Origin: Alviniconcha marisindica
Lineage: Eukaryota > Mollusca > Gastropoda > Provannidae
Direction of reading: 5' to 3'
NCBI GenBank assembly: GCA_018857735.1
Contig: JABMCL010003332.1
Span: forward strand, 422,501-486,500
DNA length: 64,000 nt
Part shown: in pieces, positions 12,186 through 24,850 of the stretch
Numbering within the stretch: position 1 is the stretch's first letter
Layout: every line of letters begins with the position of its first letter
Notes under the pieces: generated by a model
The model's database searches: none
What the model saw: the letters and a program-made list of their open reading frames with translations, nothing else
What the model was told of the DNA's origin: nothing
Position numbers and translations under genes: made by a program

Positions 12186-13450
12186 ACAAAAGTTGGAATT
12201 TGCTCAATTCAGAAATTTGGCATCTCAATGAACACCAATTCTCACATCATCCACTCAGTTCCAGAATTGTGTCATGTGCAAAGTTGGAATGTTAACAATG
12301 TTGGAATTTTACATTACTTTCCCCAGTTGTATAATAAATGATAATAGTAGTTATTTTAAGGGGGAATAATACCAACTTTGTCTTTTTCACAGGTTTGGAG
12401 GTGTGCATGCGTTTCATCTGAAAAACTCTTCTGTCAGATTTAGTTACGTCGCTGAAGGGGCACTCTTTATCTCCGCGCAGCTGTCCAGCAATGCAGTCAG
12501 CACCCTCCGAAAGGTTCGGGTACTAATATGACTGTAGAAGCAACCTAGCACCAAAGCATGCACGTAAACATGAGACACATCCACCCTGGGTAAAAAAAAA
12601 GAAGAGTTCCATCTCGATTCAAATGATTGTGGTTTTATTTGTGCTGGTGTAAACTTTGTTGGCAGCTATAAATGACACGCCTTGTTTTATTTCAGTTGTT
12701 TGTAACAAACTTACTACCGTTTGAGCACCAACAAAAAACTGCTCGTTAGCTGACAGTTTTCTGGACCCTATTGCGTAACTAAATACGGCAGTGATTGAAG
12801 GAAGGATGTCGTAAACCAGTGCTTGGAGTTTGTTGTAATTGTATCTTTTGTGTCCAACAGACTTTACAGAGGGAGCTCATGGTGGACACAGCAGCAGTCA
12901 CACGAAGGGCGCACAGGGATTTCGGGCTGTCAGACTGCCGCTTTGCACAGTTTACATGGACATAAAAATTAATAACCTGTACACATTTTGTTCGCATATG
13001 CCATACTCTTTGTTTGTTTGTTTTTAACTGAGCATGATCCTTGTACGGTGGAAGAATGTGTTAATTTTTTTTATTCAGAGTGGCTGCTATTTTTAACAAC
13101 TGTTTGTATGAAATGGAGACATGTCATATTTCTACTGTATACTGTGACATACCTCATTACCTGTCAAGTTGTACGTTTTGCCCGTAGTTTTATGCAATTT
13201 TCAAGGATTTTAATTCCTATGTCATATTCATAATACAAACATCTAATGCATTTTTTTAAAAACATGATGACAAACCATGTCCATGTTCAGCTGATATAGT
13301 GTTACTTTTGAACTTACATTCCCAAATGTTGCGATTCTTACTTGGTGTATATTGGGAGCTTTAGAGCAGCTGTGCAGAGCGTCTTTCAGGGGGCACAGGC
13401 AAAGCATCATTTCTCAGTCATGGTGAAACCACTGATGTAGAAACAAACAA
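12186..13450. other. Unique AT-rich sequence
   Basis: No gene is recognised on either strand and open frames are short. It may flank the transposase-like fragment that follows. Confidence 0.4.
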
Positions 13451-13464
13451 AAACATTTTCTGCT

Positions 13465-13650
13465 GAATGGGAGTATGACAAAGCCTTCAAAAACTTTACC
13501 TGTGCATTGGCTGAAGGAAAAGACTATGCTTTTTGCACAGCGTGTCATAAATTTATTGGTAAAGGTAACAGCGTCTGGTCAGTATGATGTCATGAAATGC
13601 TGTCAAAGTGGCGCCCACCTCCATGCAGTCACAAAACACATGCAACACGT
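13465..13650 (+). pseudogene. Frameshifted BED/hAT-like zinc-finger fragment
   Basis: One frame reads EWEYDKAFKNF, then YAFCTACHKFIGKG. After a shift near 13565-13580 another frame continues GQYDVMKCCQSGAHLHAVTKH. The order Cys-x2-Cys, then an aspartate-valine turn, then two histidines resembles the N-terminal zinc finger found in hAT-type transposases and their host-derived relatives. The frameshift and the lack of a catalytic domain suggest a decayed copy. The family assignment is an inference from motif spacing. Confidence 0.4.
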
Positions 13651-13714
13651 GCCTGATGGACCAAGACATGCGTCAGCAGCAGAAGAGAGCAGACGGCACA
13701 CAGCAAGTGACGGC

Positions 13715-14040
13715 AGCTGAGTTAATGTTCTGTAAGTTCGTGGCCTGTAAACAGCAGCTGAGTTAATGTTCTGTAAGTTTGTGGCCTGTAAACAGCAGCT
13801 GAGTTAATGTTCTGTAAGTTTGTGGCCTGTAAACAGCAGCTGAGTTAATGTTCTGTAAGTTTGTGGCCTGCAAACAGCAGCTGAGTTAATGTTCTGTAAG
13901 TTTGTGGCCTGAAACAGCAGCTGAGTTAATGTTCTGTAAGTTTGTGGCCTGTAAACAGCAGCTGAGTTAATGTTCTGTAAGTTTGTGGCCTGTAAACAGC
14001 AGCTGAGTTAATGTTCTGTAAGTTTGTGGCCTGCAAACAC
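13715..14040. repeat. 41-bp minisatellite, about 8 copies
   Basis: Near-identical units carry CAGCTGAGTTAATGTTCTGT. Confidence 0.92.
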
Positions 14041-14392
14041 TCATTTCCTGAGGTTTTGGGTCAAATACTATCATAAGAAGCTTTAGGTGCTTGACAGGTC
14101 TGATTGGGATGCTTCTAATTTAAAGTAGCAGAACTGGAGTGATCCGGCCCAAGTGTAATACTGCTCAGTCACAATAAAATGGATCTCACAATTCCACAGT
14201 GATTTTTATTTCAATCTGACAGCCAGATATTTGACTGATTGTAAATTATGTAATTATGGCATTACTGTAAAAAGTATAATTGATTGTAAATATACCATTT
14301 TTGTAATGATTACTTCTGTAATTTGTATTTGCTTCTTTCACTGAGGTGTTGTTTTCCATCAACACAGCCCCAAACAAAACTGAGGCTGTCCC

Positions 14393-15080
14393 ATGGCAGA
14401 GCCAATGCAAAACAACATATTATTAATATTATTAGAACTAAAAGTCATACCAGTCGACGTTTTGTGCAAAGCAAGTAAACAGCTCAGTAACTCGCTGTCG
14501 CATAAACGGTTATTATACCAGTTTAGTTACTTCTCTATCAGATTACAGCATACGTCACTCTGCAGCTGTGAGACTGAGACTGAGAATGAGAGTCAGCCAA
14601 ATCAGCAGCAAAAGTGCACACAATTTTACTTTAAAATTCGGAATTCAGCAAATTCCTACTTTGCTCGAAACATATCGATTAGTACTGCAACTTTGGCAAC
14701 AAAGCAACAAGACATTGAGGTAAATCCAAGTGATCCGACCCGAGTGCCATTCTTCACGTTTACTGGTCTGGTAAACGGTTTCGTGTCTCTGCCTCCTGCA
14801 GCCCGACCTAAGGCAGTGATGGAGAACAAAGCGATACGGAGTACCGGCACTCTTCTCTTTACACAGGCACCCTGTTTATGAGGATCTGTATTTCTTGGCG
14901 TTTATCGAGGTGGAAAGCTCGTATCACTGGAGGAAGTGGGACATGTTGTACTTACTAGATGACCGTTTTCCGTCTGCTTTCCCTCTCCCATTACAAGCAG
15001 CTTACAATTTGTATGGGATTTATCTTATTATCGAAGAAATTGATGTCGGAAATGACACCCAGAATTTGCAGGGGAAGTAA
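14393..15080 (+). other. Coding-like orphan segment, two overlapping frames
   Basis: A 162-codon frame from 14393 (MAEPMQNNILLILLELK) ends at 14881. A second frame becomes open at about 14873 and runs to a stop at 15080 with a protein-like composition (HPVYEDLYFLAFIEVESS, then WRKWDMLYLLDDRFP). A pyrimidine-rich acceptor-like TTTACACAG lies at about 14858-14866, so the second part could be an exon. I do not recognise either product. Neither part is low-complexity, unlike most open frames here. It may be a decayed transposon gene or a lineage-specific gene. Confidence 0.3.
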
Positions 15081-15439
15081 CTCTAAACATCGCCTTGCCT
15101 GAATGTCTATTTAAAGGAACGAGCAACAAACAACAACAACAGAATTGTTTTGTTGTTTATAATTTTATTTATAATTTATTCTTCTTCTGCTTCTTCTTCT
15201 CGCATTTAGTTATCGTTGTATGTATTTGTATGCTATTAGATCTATAACACTGAGACGTATCAGTTAGTACTCACTATGATCAAGTTTAGCGAGTGCTTTT
15301 TCCGAGCCGCCGGGCCGCGTGTTCTTTAGCACCTTGTGCCGACTAGTACTGTGAGAATGTCAACTGAGCGGCACACCCGGTAACAATAACAGAGCTCTGA
15401 ATATGAATCTCAGAATCTAATCAACTTACACAGGCGTGA
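15081..15439. other. Unique sequence upstream of SINE head
   Basis: No gene is recognised. It holds a short TTCTTCTTC tract near 15180. Confidence 0.4.
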
Positions 15440-15511
15440 GCCGGTTTGGCCTAGCGGTAAGGCGTTAGGCTGGTAAGCGGAAGGACCTCGGTTCGATACC
15501 CGCTTCGGCCG
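15440..15511 (+). mobile_element. tRNA-like sequence, probable SINE head
   Basis: An A box (TGGCCTAGCGG at about 15447) and a B box (GGTTCGATACC at about 15490) are correctly spaced for a type-III promoter. The acceptor stem is imperfect (GCCGGTT against CTTCGGC), the anticodon stem is weak, and unrelated sequence follows with no tRNA 3' trailer. This fits a tRNA-derived SINE better than a working tRNA. If it were read as a tRNA, the anticodon would be GGT (Thr), with low certainty. Confidence 0.55.
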
Positions 15512-15689
15512 CTCTCCTTTCTCTTGAAAAAAGGTTGTGGTTTGTGGACACTGTCTTGTGACTTTGTCCGTCACTTCCTACTGAAACATTAAAATGGCTC
15601 TCATCAGTCGCTGCCCATCTTAATGCAGAAGTCATTCTGGTGGTGACAGTGTAGGTATCAGTAAAATCTCCCGGCCTCTCCCCCCACCT

Positions 15690-15830
15690 CCATACCCCCC
15701 CCCCCCCCCCCCCTTCTCCCCGTCCCTAATAAGCCGTACGGTTTCTGTGGACGTTAAGCACCATGTTTACTTTCTAACTTACACAGGCCCGTCCCTAATA
15801 AGCCTTATGGTTTCTGTACAGACTCAACGG
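15690..15830 (-). repeat. Poly-C run and two copies of a dispersed repeat
   Basis: After a C tract, two adjacent minus-strand copies of a short dispersed repeat occur, with GTCCCTAATAAGCC and GGTTTCTGT motifs. Further copies are near 34575-34620 and 35461-35525. Confidence 0.6.
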
Positions 15831-16692
<862 letters not shown>

Positions 16693-16849
16693 GTTTCGGG
16701 CAGTGGCCGCCCGTTTGTTTTATGCCAGACGGAGGTGCCGCGACTGAAAGGGTGCACGGACTGCCACCCACCCTCCACACTGACACACTACACTTGACTC
16801 ACACACATACACACACTACACTTGACTCACACTACACTTGACTCAAACA

Positions 16850-17361
<512 letters not shown>

Positions 17362-17489
17362 CCGACGTAAATATATTCACAGACTGAGAAAAATAAGACT
17401 TGTCAAAAGTTCCCACAAGGATTTTATTGTTTAAAACTTTCGCATCTTTGAAGCTACATCTGTATACAGCATTGGCTCTTTGCGTCGTC

Positions 17490-17740
17490 ACTGTCGGTCT
17501 GGCCTCTCGTGGTTTTATATATATATACATAGCATTGCCTCTTTTAAGTTAACGTCAGTGTCTGGCCTCTCGTGGACACAGCATCATATAGATATATACA
17601 GCATTTCTATCGTCAGTGTCTGGCCTCTCGTGGACACAGCATCATATAGATATATACAGCATTTCTATCGTCAGTGTCTGGCCTCTCGTGATACACGACA
17701 TGATATATAAATATAAATAAATAAATATATATATATAGAT
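17490..17740. repeat. About 61-bp repeat with TATAGATATATA motif
   Basis: Three to four copies share CAGTGTCTGGCCTCTCGTGG. Confidence 0.8.
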
Positions 17741-17834
17741 ATCAGTCTAGCCGACCGGGCAGGCCTTGAAAAATCCCCACGATGGGCGAAAATAGGAATA
17801 AAAGTTTTGAAACCGAGACAAGCTTGGACTTATA

Positions 17835-17956
<122 letters not shown>

Positions 17957-18170
17957 CCTCTGTGACATCATTGGCTGGCTTCTCGTGGACACCACATGAT
18001 TATTATTCCGGCTAAGCAATGCTTATGGTTGAAGCACTGCACTGGAAAAACTTCGTTTAGTTCTCTTTGATTGTAACTACAATCATGGACTTGATTGTTA
18101 TTACAAACATGGACTTTATGGAATTATTTCTAAACTGTTTTTCACAGCCCTGCCTATCCCCTCATTCGAC

Positions 18171-18371
<201 letters not shown>

Positions 18372-18375
<4 letters not shown>

Positions 18376-18895
18376 ATTGTAACTACAGACATGGGCTGAT
18401 TGCAGCTACAAACAGGGACTGATTGTAACTACAGACATGGGCTGATTGCAACTACAAACAGGGACTGGTTGTAACTACAGACATGGGCTGATTGCAACTA
18501 CAGACATGGGCTGATTGTAACTACAAACAGGGACTGGTTGTAACTACAGACATGGGCTGATTGCAACTACAAACAGGGACTGGTTGTAACTACAGACATG
18601 GGCTGATTGCAGCTACAAACAGGGACTGGTTGTAACTACAGACATGGGCTGATTGCAGCTACAAACAGGGACTGGTTGTAACTACAGACATGGGCTGATT
18701 GCAACTACAAACAGGGACTGGTTGTAACTACAGACATGGGCTGATTGCAGCTACAAACAGGGACTGGTTGTAACTACAGACATGGGCTGATTGTAACTAC
18801 AGACATGGGCTGATTGCAGCTACAAACAGGGACTGGTTGTAACTACAGACATGGGCTGATTGCAGCTACAAACAGGGACTGATTGCAACAACAAA
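18372..18895. repeat. 46-bp minisatellite
   Basis: About 11 copies containing CTACAGACATGGGCTGATTG. Confidence 0.93.
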
Positions 18896-19024
18896 AAGGG
18901 ACCAGTCACCACAATCTTTGAAAGGAAAGATGCTAGAGCCGAAGAGGATTCGAACCTCATGCAAAGTGAAAAAGACAATGCTTGAACTTATTGTCATTGA
19001 CAAATTATCACAGATTTGCCGGAA

Positions 19025-19675
19025 TAGGCCCGAGACACGCGCCAACCGGGAAGGCAGGGTGACAGCACAACGAGTGCCTATCACTGATCACGGAGACACG
19101 CGCCAACCGGGAAGGCAGGGTGACAGCACAACGTGTGCCTATCACTGATCACGGAGACACGCGCCAACCGGGAAGGCAGGGTGACAGCACAACGTGTGCC
19201 TATCATCACGGAGACACGCGCCAACCGGGAAGGCAGGGTGACAGCACAACGAGTGCCTATCATCACGGAGACACGCGCCAACCGGGAAGGCAGGGTGACA
19301 GCACAACGGTGCCTATCATCACGGAGACACGCGCCAACCGGGAAGGCAGGGTGACAGCACAACGAGTGCCTATCATCACGGAGACACGCGCCAACCGGGA
19401 AGGCAGGGTGACAGCACAACAGTGCCTATCATCACGGAGACACGCGCCAACCGGGAAGGCAGGGTGACAGCACAACGAGTGCCTATCACTGATCACGGAG
19501 ACACGCGCCAACCGGGAAGGCAGGGTGACAGCACAACGAGTGCCTATCACTGATCACGGAGACACGCGCCAACCGGGAAGGCAGGGTGACAGCACAACGA
19601 GTGCCTATCATCACGGAGACACGCGCCAACCGGGAAGGCAGGGTGACAGCACAACGAGTGCCTATCATCACGGAG
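19025..19675. repeat. 53 to 59-bp minisatellite downstream of the MAP2K stop
   Basis: About 12 copies with core CGCCAACCGGGAAGGCAGGG. Units differ by presence of a short ACTGATC block. It starts about 150 bp past the MAP2K stop codon, so it may be transcribed as 3' UTR. Confidence 0.92.
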
Positions 19676-19821
19676 CTGCACCGGCTTTGAAGGCATGGAC
19701 ATTGTTTCCTATGCACAAAAGTACTTGGGCTGTCACAGTACTAAACACTCTACGCTCCTTTCCTCTGTCACACAGCTGTGGGCGGGATGTGTTGCCACTC
19801 GGAGAGACTGACGGTGTCGCG

Positions 19822-20119
19822 TCATGCGCTGTTTGGTCTGAGAGGTCCAAGACGTTGTATAACACAGGCGATGTAGTCAGCCATATCTTCCTGGGTCGCC
19901 ACGCCCCCTTGTGTCGCCACGCCCCCTTGTGTCGCCACGCCCTCTTGGGTCGCCACGCCCTCTTGTGTTGCCACGCCCTCTTGGGTCGCCACGCCCTCTT
20001 GGGTTGCCACGCCCTCTTGTGTTGCCACGCCCTCTTGGGTCGCCACGCCCTCTTGCTGAAGAAACGGGTGGTTCAACAACTCTGCGTAGTCGGGACGAAC
20101 TGTGGCATCCTTTTGCAAG
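19822..20119 (-). CDS. MAP2K terminal exon with coding minisatellite
   Basis: A 298-nt exon encoding [20 protein letters not shown], then nine E/GGVATQ repeats, then [16 protein letters not shown] and a TGA stop. The acceptor is TTTCGTTGCAG. The last part aligns with the C-terminal helix of MKK3/6 (DVASFVKLIL), so the frame stays under protein-level constraint on both sides of the repeat. Confidence 0.92.
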
Positions 20120-20310
20120 CTGCAACGAAACCTACATCGGTTACAAAACAACCACCAAGCAACAACTAGAGTTACAATATGCGACGAATGACAGTCATAG
20201 TGCTTAACATGAATTCCACTCCCTTATGATCAGGTCTCGGCGACAGACAGACAGTCAGAGAGACAGACAGACAGACAGATAGTCAGAGAGACAGACAGAC
20301 AGACAGTCAT

Positions 20311-20341
<31 letters not shown>

Positions 20342-20370
20342 GTCAGAGAGACAGACAGACAGACAGTCAT

Positions 20371-20401
<31 letters not shown>

Positions 20402-23400
20402 GTCAGAGAGACAGACAGACAGACAGTCATAGAGACAGACAGACAGACAGACAGTCAGAGAGACAGACAGTCAGAGACACAGAGAGCCGCATGTATGTGA
20501 GAGAGTACGCGTGTCAGCAGGCATACATGTCAGTGTATGTGTGCGTGCACGTATGTAGCATACACATGCATGCAGGTAACTGTGTGGGTCAGTGAGTGGA
20601 GGGGGGGCACTGCATGTTTTCAGGAGGATGTTCAGGTCAGAGGGGAACATGTGTTAAGTGTGAGTGTGGGTGTGTGGGTGAGGGGGGCTGTCTGCGTCAG
20701 TGTGTGTTGGGGGCGAGGGGACCATGTTGGTCAGTGTGTGTGGGGGCGGAGGGGGACTTTGTCTGTGTTAGTGTGTGTGTTGGGGGCGGAGGGGACTTTG
20801 TCTGTGTTAGTGTGTGTTGGGCGAGGGGGACATGTCTGTGTCAGTGTGTGTGTTGGGGGCGGAGGGGACTTTGTCTGTGTTAGTGTGTGTGTTGGGGGGG
20901 GGAGGGGGACTTTGTCTGTGTTATGTGTGTGTTAGGGGGCGGAGAGGGGACTATGTCTGTGTTAGTGTGTGTGTTGAGGCGGAGGGGGACTATGTCTGTG
21001 TTAGTGTGTGTTGGGGGGAGGGAGGGGTCTGTGTTAGTGTGTGTGTTGGGGGCGGAGGGGGACATGCATGCGTCAGTGTGTGTGTTGGGCGGAGGGGGAC
21101 TATGTCTGTGTTAGTGTGTGTGTTGGGGCGGAGGGGACTTTGTCTGTGTTAGTGTGTGTGTTGGAGAGGAGGGGGACTATGTCTGTGTCAGTGTGTGTTG
21201 GGGCGGAGGGGGACTATGTCTGTGTCAGTGTGTGTTGGGGGGAGGGGGACTATGTCTGTGTCAGTGTGTGTGTTGGGGGCGGAGGGACTATGTCTGTGTC
21301 AGTGTGTGTTGGGCGGAGGGACTATGTCTGTGTCAGTGTGTGTGTTGGAGAGGGGGGACTATGTCTGTGTCAGTGTGTGTGTTGGGGCGGAGGGGGACTA
21401 TGTCTGCGTCAGTGTGTGTGTTGGGGGCAGGGGGACTATGTCTGTGTTAGTGTGTGTTGGGGGGCGGAGGGGACTATGTCTGTGTCAGTGTGTGTGTTGG
21501 GGGGCAGGAGGGGACTATGTCTGTGTCAGTGTGTGTGTTGGGGGCGGAGGACTATGTCTGTGTTAGTGTGTGTGTTGGGGGCGGAGGGGACTATGTCTGT
21601 GTCAGTTGTGTGTTGGGAGCGGAGGACTATGTCTGTGTTAGTGTGTGTGTTGGGGGGCGGAGGGGACTATGTCTGTGTTAGTGTGTGTTGGGGGGCGGAG
21701 GGGGACTATGTCTGTGTCAGTGTGTGTGTTAGGAGGGGACTATGTCTGTGTTAGTGTGTGTTGGGGGCGGAGGGGGACTATGTCTGTGTCAGTGTGTGTG
21801 TGGGGGCGGAGGGGACTTGTCTGTTAGTGTGTGTGTTGGGGGGCGGAGGGGACTATGTCTGTGTTAGTGTGTGTGTTGGGGGGCGGAGGGGACTATGTCT
21901 GTGTTAGTGTGTGTGTTGGGGGCGGAGGGACTATGTCTGTGTCAGTGTGTGTGTTGGGGGCAGGGGGACTATGTCTGTGTTAGTGTGTGTGTTGGGGGGC
22001 GGAGGGAATGTCTGTGTTAGTGTGTGTGTTGGGGGGAGGGGGACTATGTCTGTGTCAGTGTGTGTGTTGGGGCGGAGGGGACTATGTCTGTGTTAGTGTG
22101 TGTGTTGGGGGCAGGGGGACTATGTCTGTGTCAGTGTGTGTGTTGGGGGCGGAGGGGACTATGTCTGTGTCAGTGTGTGTTGGGGCGGGGACATGTCTGT
22201 GTCAGTGTGTGTGGGGGGCGGAGGGCTTGTCTGTGTCAGTGTGTGTGTTGAGGCGAGGGGACTATGTCTGTGTCAGTGTGTGTGTTGGGGGCGGAGGGGA
22301 CTATGTCTGTGTCAGTGTGTGTTAGAGGCGAGGGGACTATGTCTGTGTCAGTGTGTGTTGGGGGGCGGAGGGGGACTTTTCTGTGTTAGTGTGTGTTGGG
22401 GGCGGAGGGGGACTATGTCGTGTCAGTGTGTGTGTTGGGGGCGGAGGGGGACTTTGTCTGTGTCAGTGTGTGTGTTGGGGGCGGAGGGGACTTTGTCTGT
22501 GTCAGTGTGTGTGTTGGGGGGGGAGGGGACTATGTCTGTGTCAGTGTGTGTTGGGGGCGGAGGGACTTTGTCTGTGTCAGTGTGTGTGTTGGGGGCGGAG
22601 GGGGACTTTGTCTGTGTCAGTGTGTGTGTGGGGGGGAGGGGGACTATGTCTGTGTCAGTGTGTGTGTGTTGGGGGGAGGGGGACTTTGTCTGTGTCAGTG
22701 TGTGTGTTGGGGGGCGGAGGGGACTTGTCTTGTCATGTGTGTGTGGGGGGGGAGGGGGACTATGTCTGTGTTAGTGTGTGTGTTGGGGGCGGAGGGGACT
22801 ATGTCTGTGTTAGTGTGTGTGTTGGGGCGGAGGGGACTGTCGTGTTAGTGTGTGTGGGGGGCGGAGGGGGACTTTGTCTGTGTCAGTGTGTGTGTTGGGG
22901 GCGAGGGGGACTATGTCTGTGTCAGTGTGTGTGTTGGGGGCGGAGGGGGACTTTGTCGTGTTAGTGTGTGTGTTGGGGCGGAGGGGACTATGTCTGTGTC
23001 AGTGTGTGTGTTGGGGGCGGAGGGGACTTTGTCTGTGTCAGTGTGTGTGTTGGGGGCGGAGGGACTTTGTCTGTGTCAGTGTGTGTGTTGGGGGCGGAGG
23101 GGGACTATGTCTGTGTCAGTGTGTGTGTTGGGGGCGGAGGGGGACTTTGTCTGTGTCAGTGTGTGTGTTGGGGAGGCGGAGGGGACTATGTCTGTGTCAG
23201 TGTGTGTGTTGGGGGGCGGAGGGGGACTTTGTCTGTGTCAGTGTGTGTGTTGGGGGGCGGAGGGGGACTATGTCTGTCAGTGTGTGTGTTGGGGGCGGGA
23301 GGGACTATGTCTGTGTCAGTGTGTGTGTTGGGGGGCGGAGGGGGGCATGTCTGTGTCAGTGTGTGTGTTGGGGGCGGAGGGACTATGTCTGTGTCATGTG

Positions 23401-24426
23401 TGTGTTGGGGGCGGAGGGGACTATGTCTGTGTTAGTGTGTGTGTTGGGGGCGGAGGGGACTATGTCTGTGTCAGTGTGTGTGTTGGGGGCGGAGGGGACT
23501 AGTCTGTGTCAGTGTGTGTGTTGGGGGCGGAGGGGGACTTTGTCTGTGTCAGTGTGTGTTGGGGGCGGGAGGGACTATGTCTGTGTTAGTGTGTGTGTGG
23601 GGGCGAGGGGGACATGTCTGTGTCAGTGTGTGTGTGTTAGAGGCAGGGGACTATGTCTGTGTCAGTGTGTGTGTTGGGGGCGGAGGGGGACTATGTCTGT
23701 GTCAGTGTGTGTGTGGGGGCGGAGGGGACTATGTCTGTGTCAGTGTGTGTGTTGGGGGCGGAGGGACTATGTCTGTGTCAGTGTGTGTGTTGGGGAGCGG
23801 AGGGGACTATGTCTGTGTCAGTGTGTGTGTTGGGGCGGAGGGGGACTATGTCTGTGTCAGTGTGTGTGTGGGCGGAGGGGGACTATGTCTGTGTCAGTGT
23901 GTGTGTTGGGGCGGAGGGACTATGTCTGTGTCAGTGTGTGTGTGTGGGCGGAGGGGACTATGTCTCGTGTCAGTGTGTGTTGGGGGGGGGAGGGGGACAT
24001 GTCTGTGTCAGTGTGTGTGTTGGGGGCGGAGGGGGACTATGTCTGTGTCATGTGTGTGTTGGGGGCGGAGGGACTATGTCTGTGTCAGTGTGTGTGTTGG
24101 GGGCGGAGGGGACTATGTCTGTGTCAGTGTGTGTTGAGGGGAGCATGTCTGTGTAGTGTGTGTGTTGGGGGCGGAGGGGACTATGTCTGTGTTAGTGTGT
24201 GTGTTGGGGGCGGAGGGACTATGTCTGTGTCCAGTGTGTGTTGGGGCGGAGGGACTATGTCTGTGTCAGTGTGTTGCATGTGCGGGGAGGACTATCTACT
24301 ATGTGTTAATGTGTTGTGTGTTGTGTGTTAATGTGTTAGTGTGTGTTGTGTGTGGGGCTATGTCTGTTTGTGTGTTAGGGTGGAATATGTGTTAGTGTTA
24401 GTGTTAGTGGTGTGTGTGTGTGTGTG

Positions 24427-24469
<43 letters not shown>

Positions 24470-24777
24470 CCATATCTGTGTCAATGTGTGAGTTGGGGGA
24501 CTATGTGTCAGTGTGTGTAGGTGGGGGCTATGTCTGTATTTTTGTGGGATGGGGCTGTGTCTGTCAGTGGGGACTATGTGTCAGTGTGTGTAGGGGCTGC
24601 TATGTCTGTATCATGGGGTGGGGCTATGTCTGTATCATGAGGGGACTATGTATCAGTGTGTGTAGGTGGAGGTGGGGTGGCTATGTCTGTATCGGGGAGA
24701 TGTCTGTGTCGTTTGTGTCAGTGTGTGTGATTGTGGTTGGGGCTATCTCGATGTCAGTTGTGTGTGGGAGAGGGGCT

Positions 24778-24850
<73 letters not shown>

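Noticed and set aside
15440..15511. Functional tRNA-Thr gene
   Set aside because: The acceptor and anticodon stems pair poorly, and only the internal promoter boxes are well kept; a SINE head is more likely.
22817..24331. 504-codon open frame, Cys/Val/Gly-rich
   Set aside because: It is translation of the G-rich 36 to 40-bp minisatellite; all frames are similarly open and the region is a MAP2K intron.
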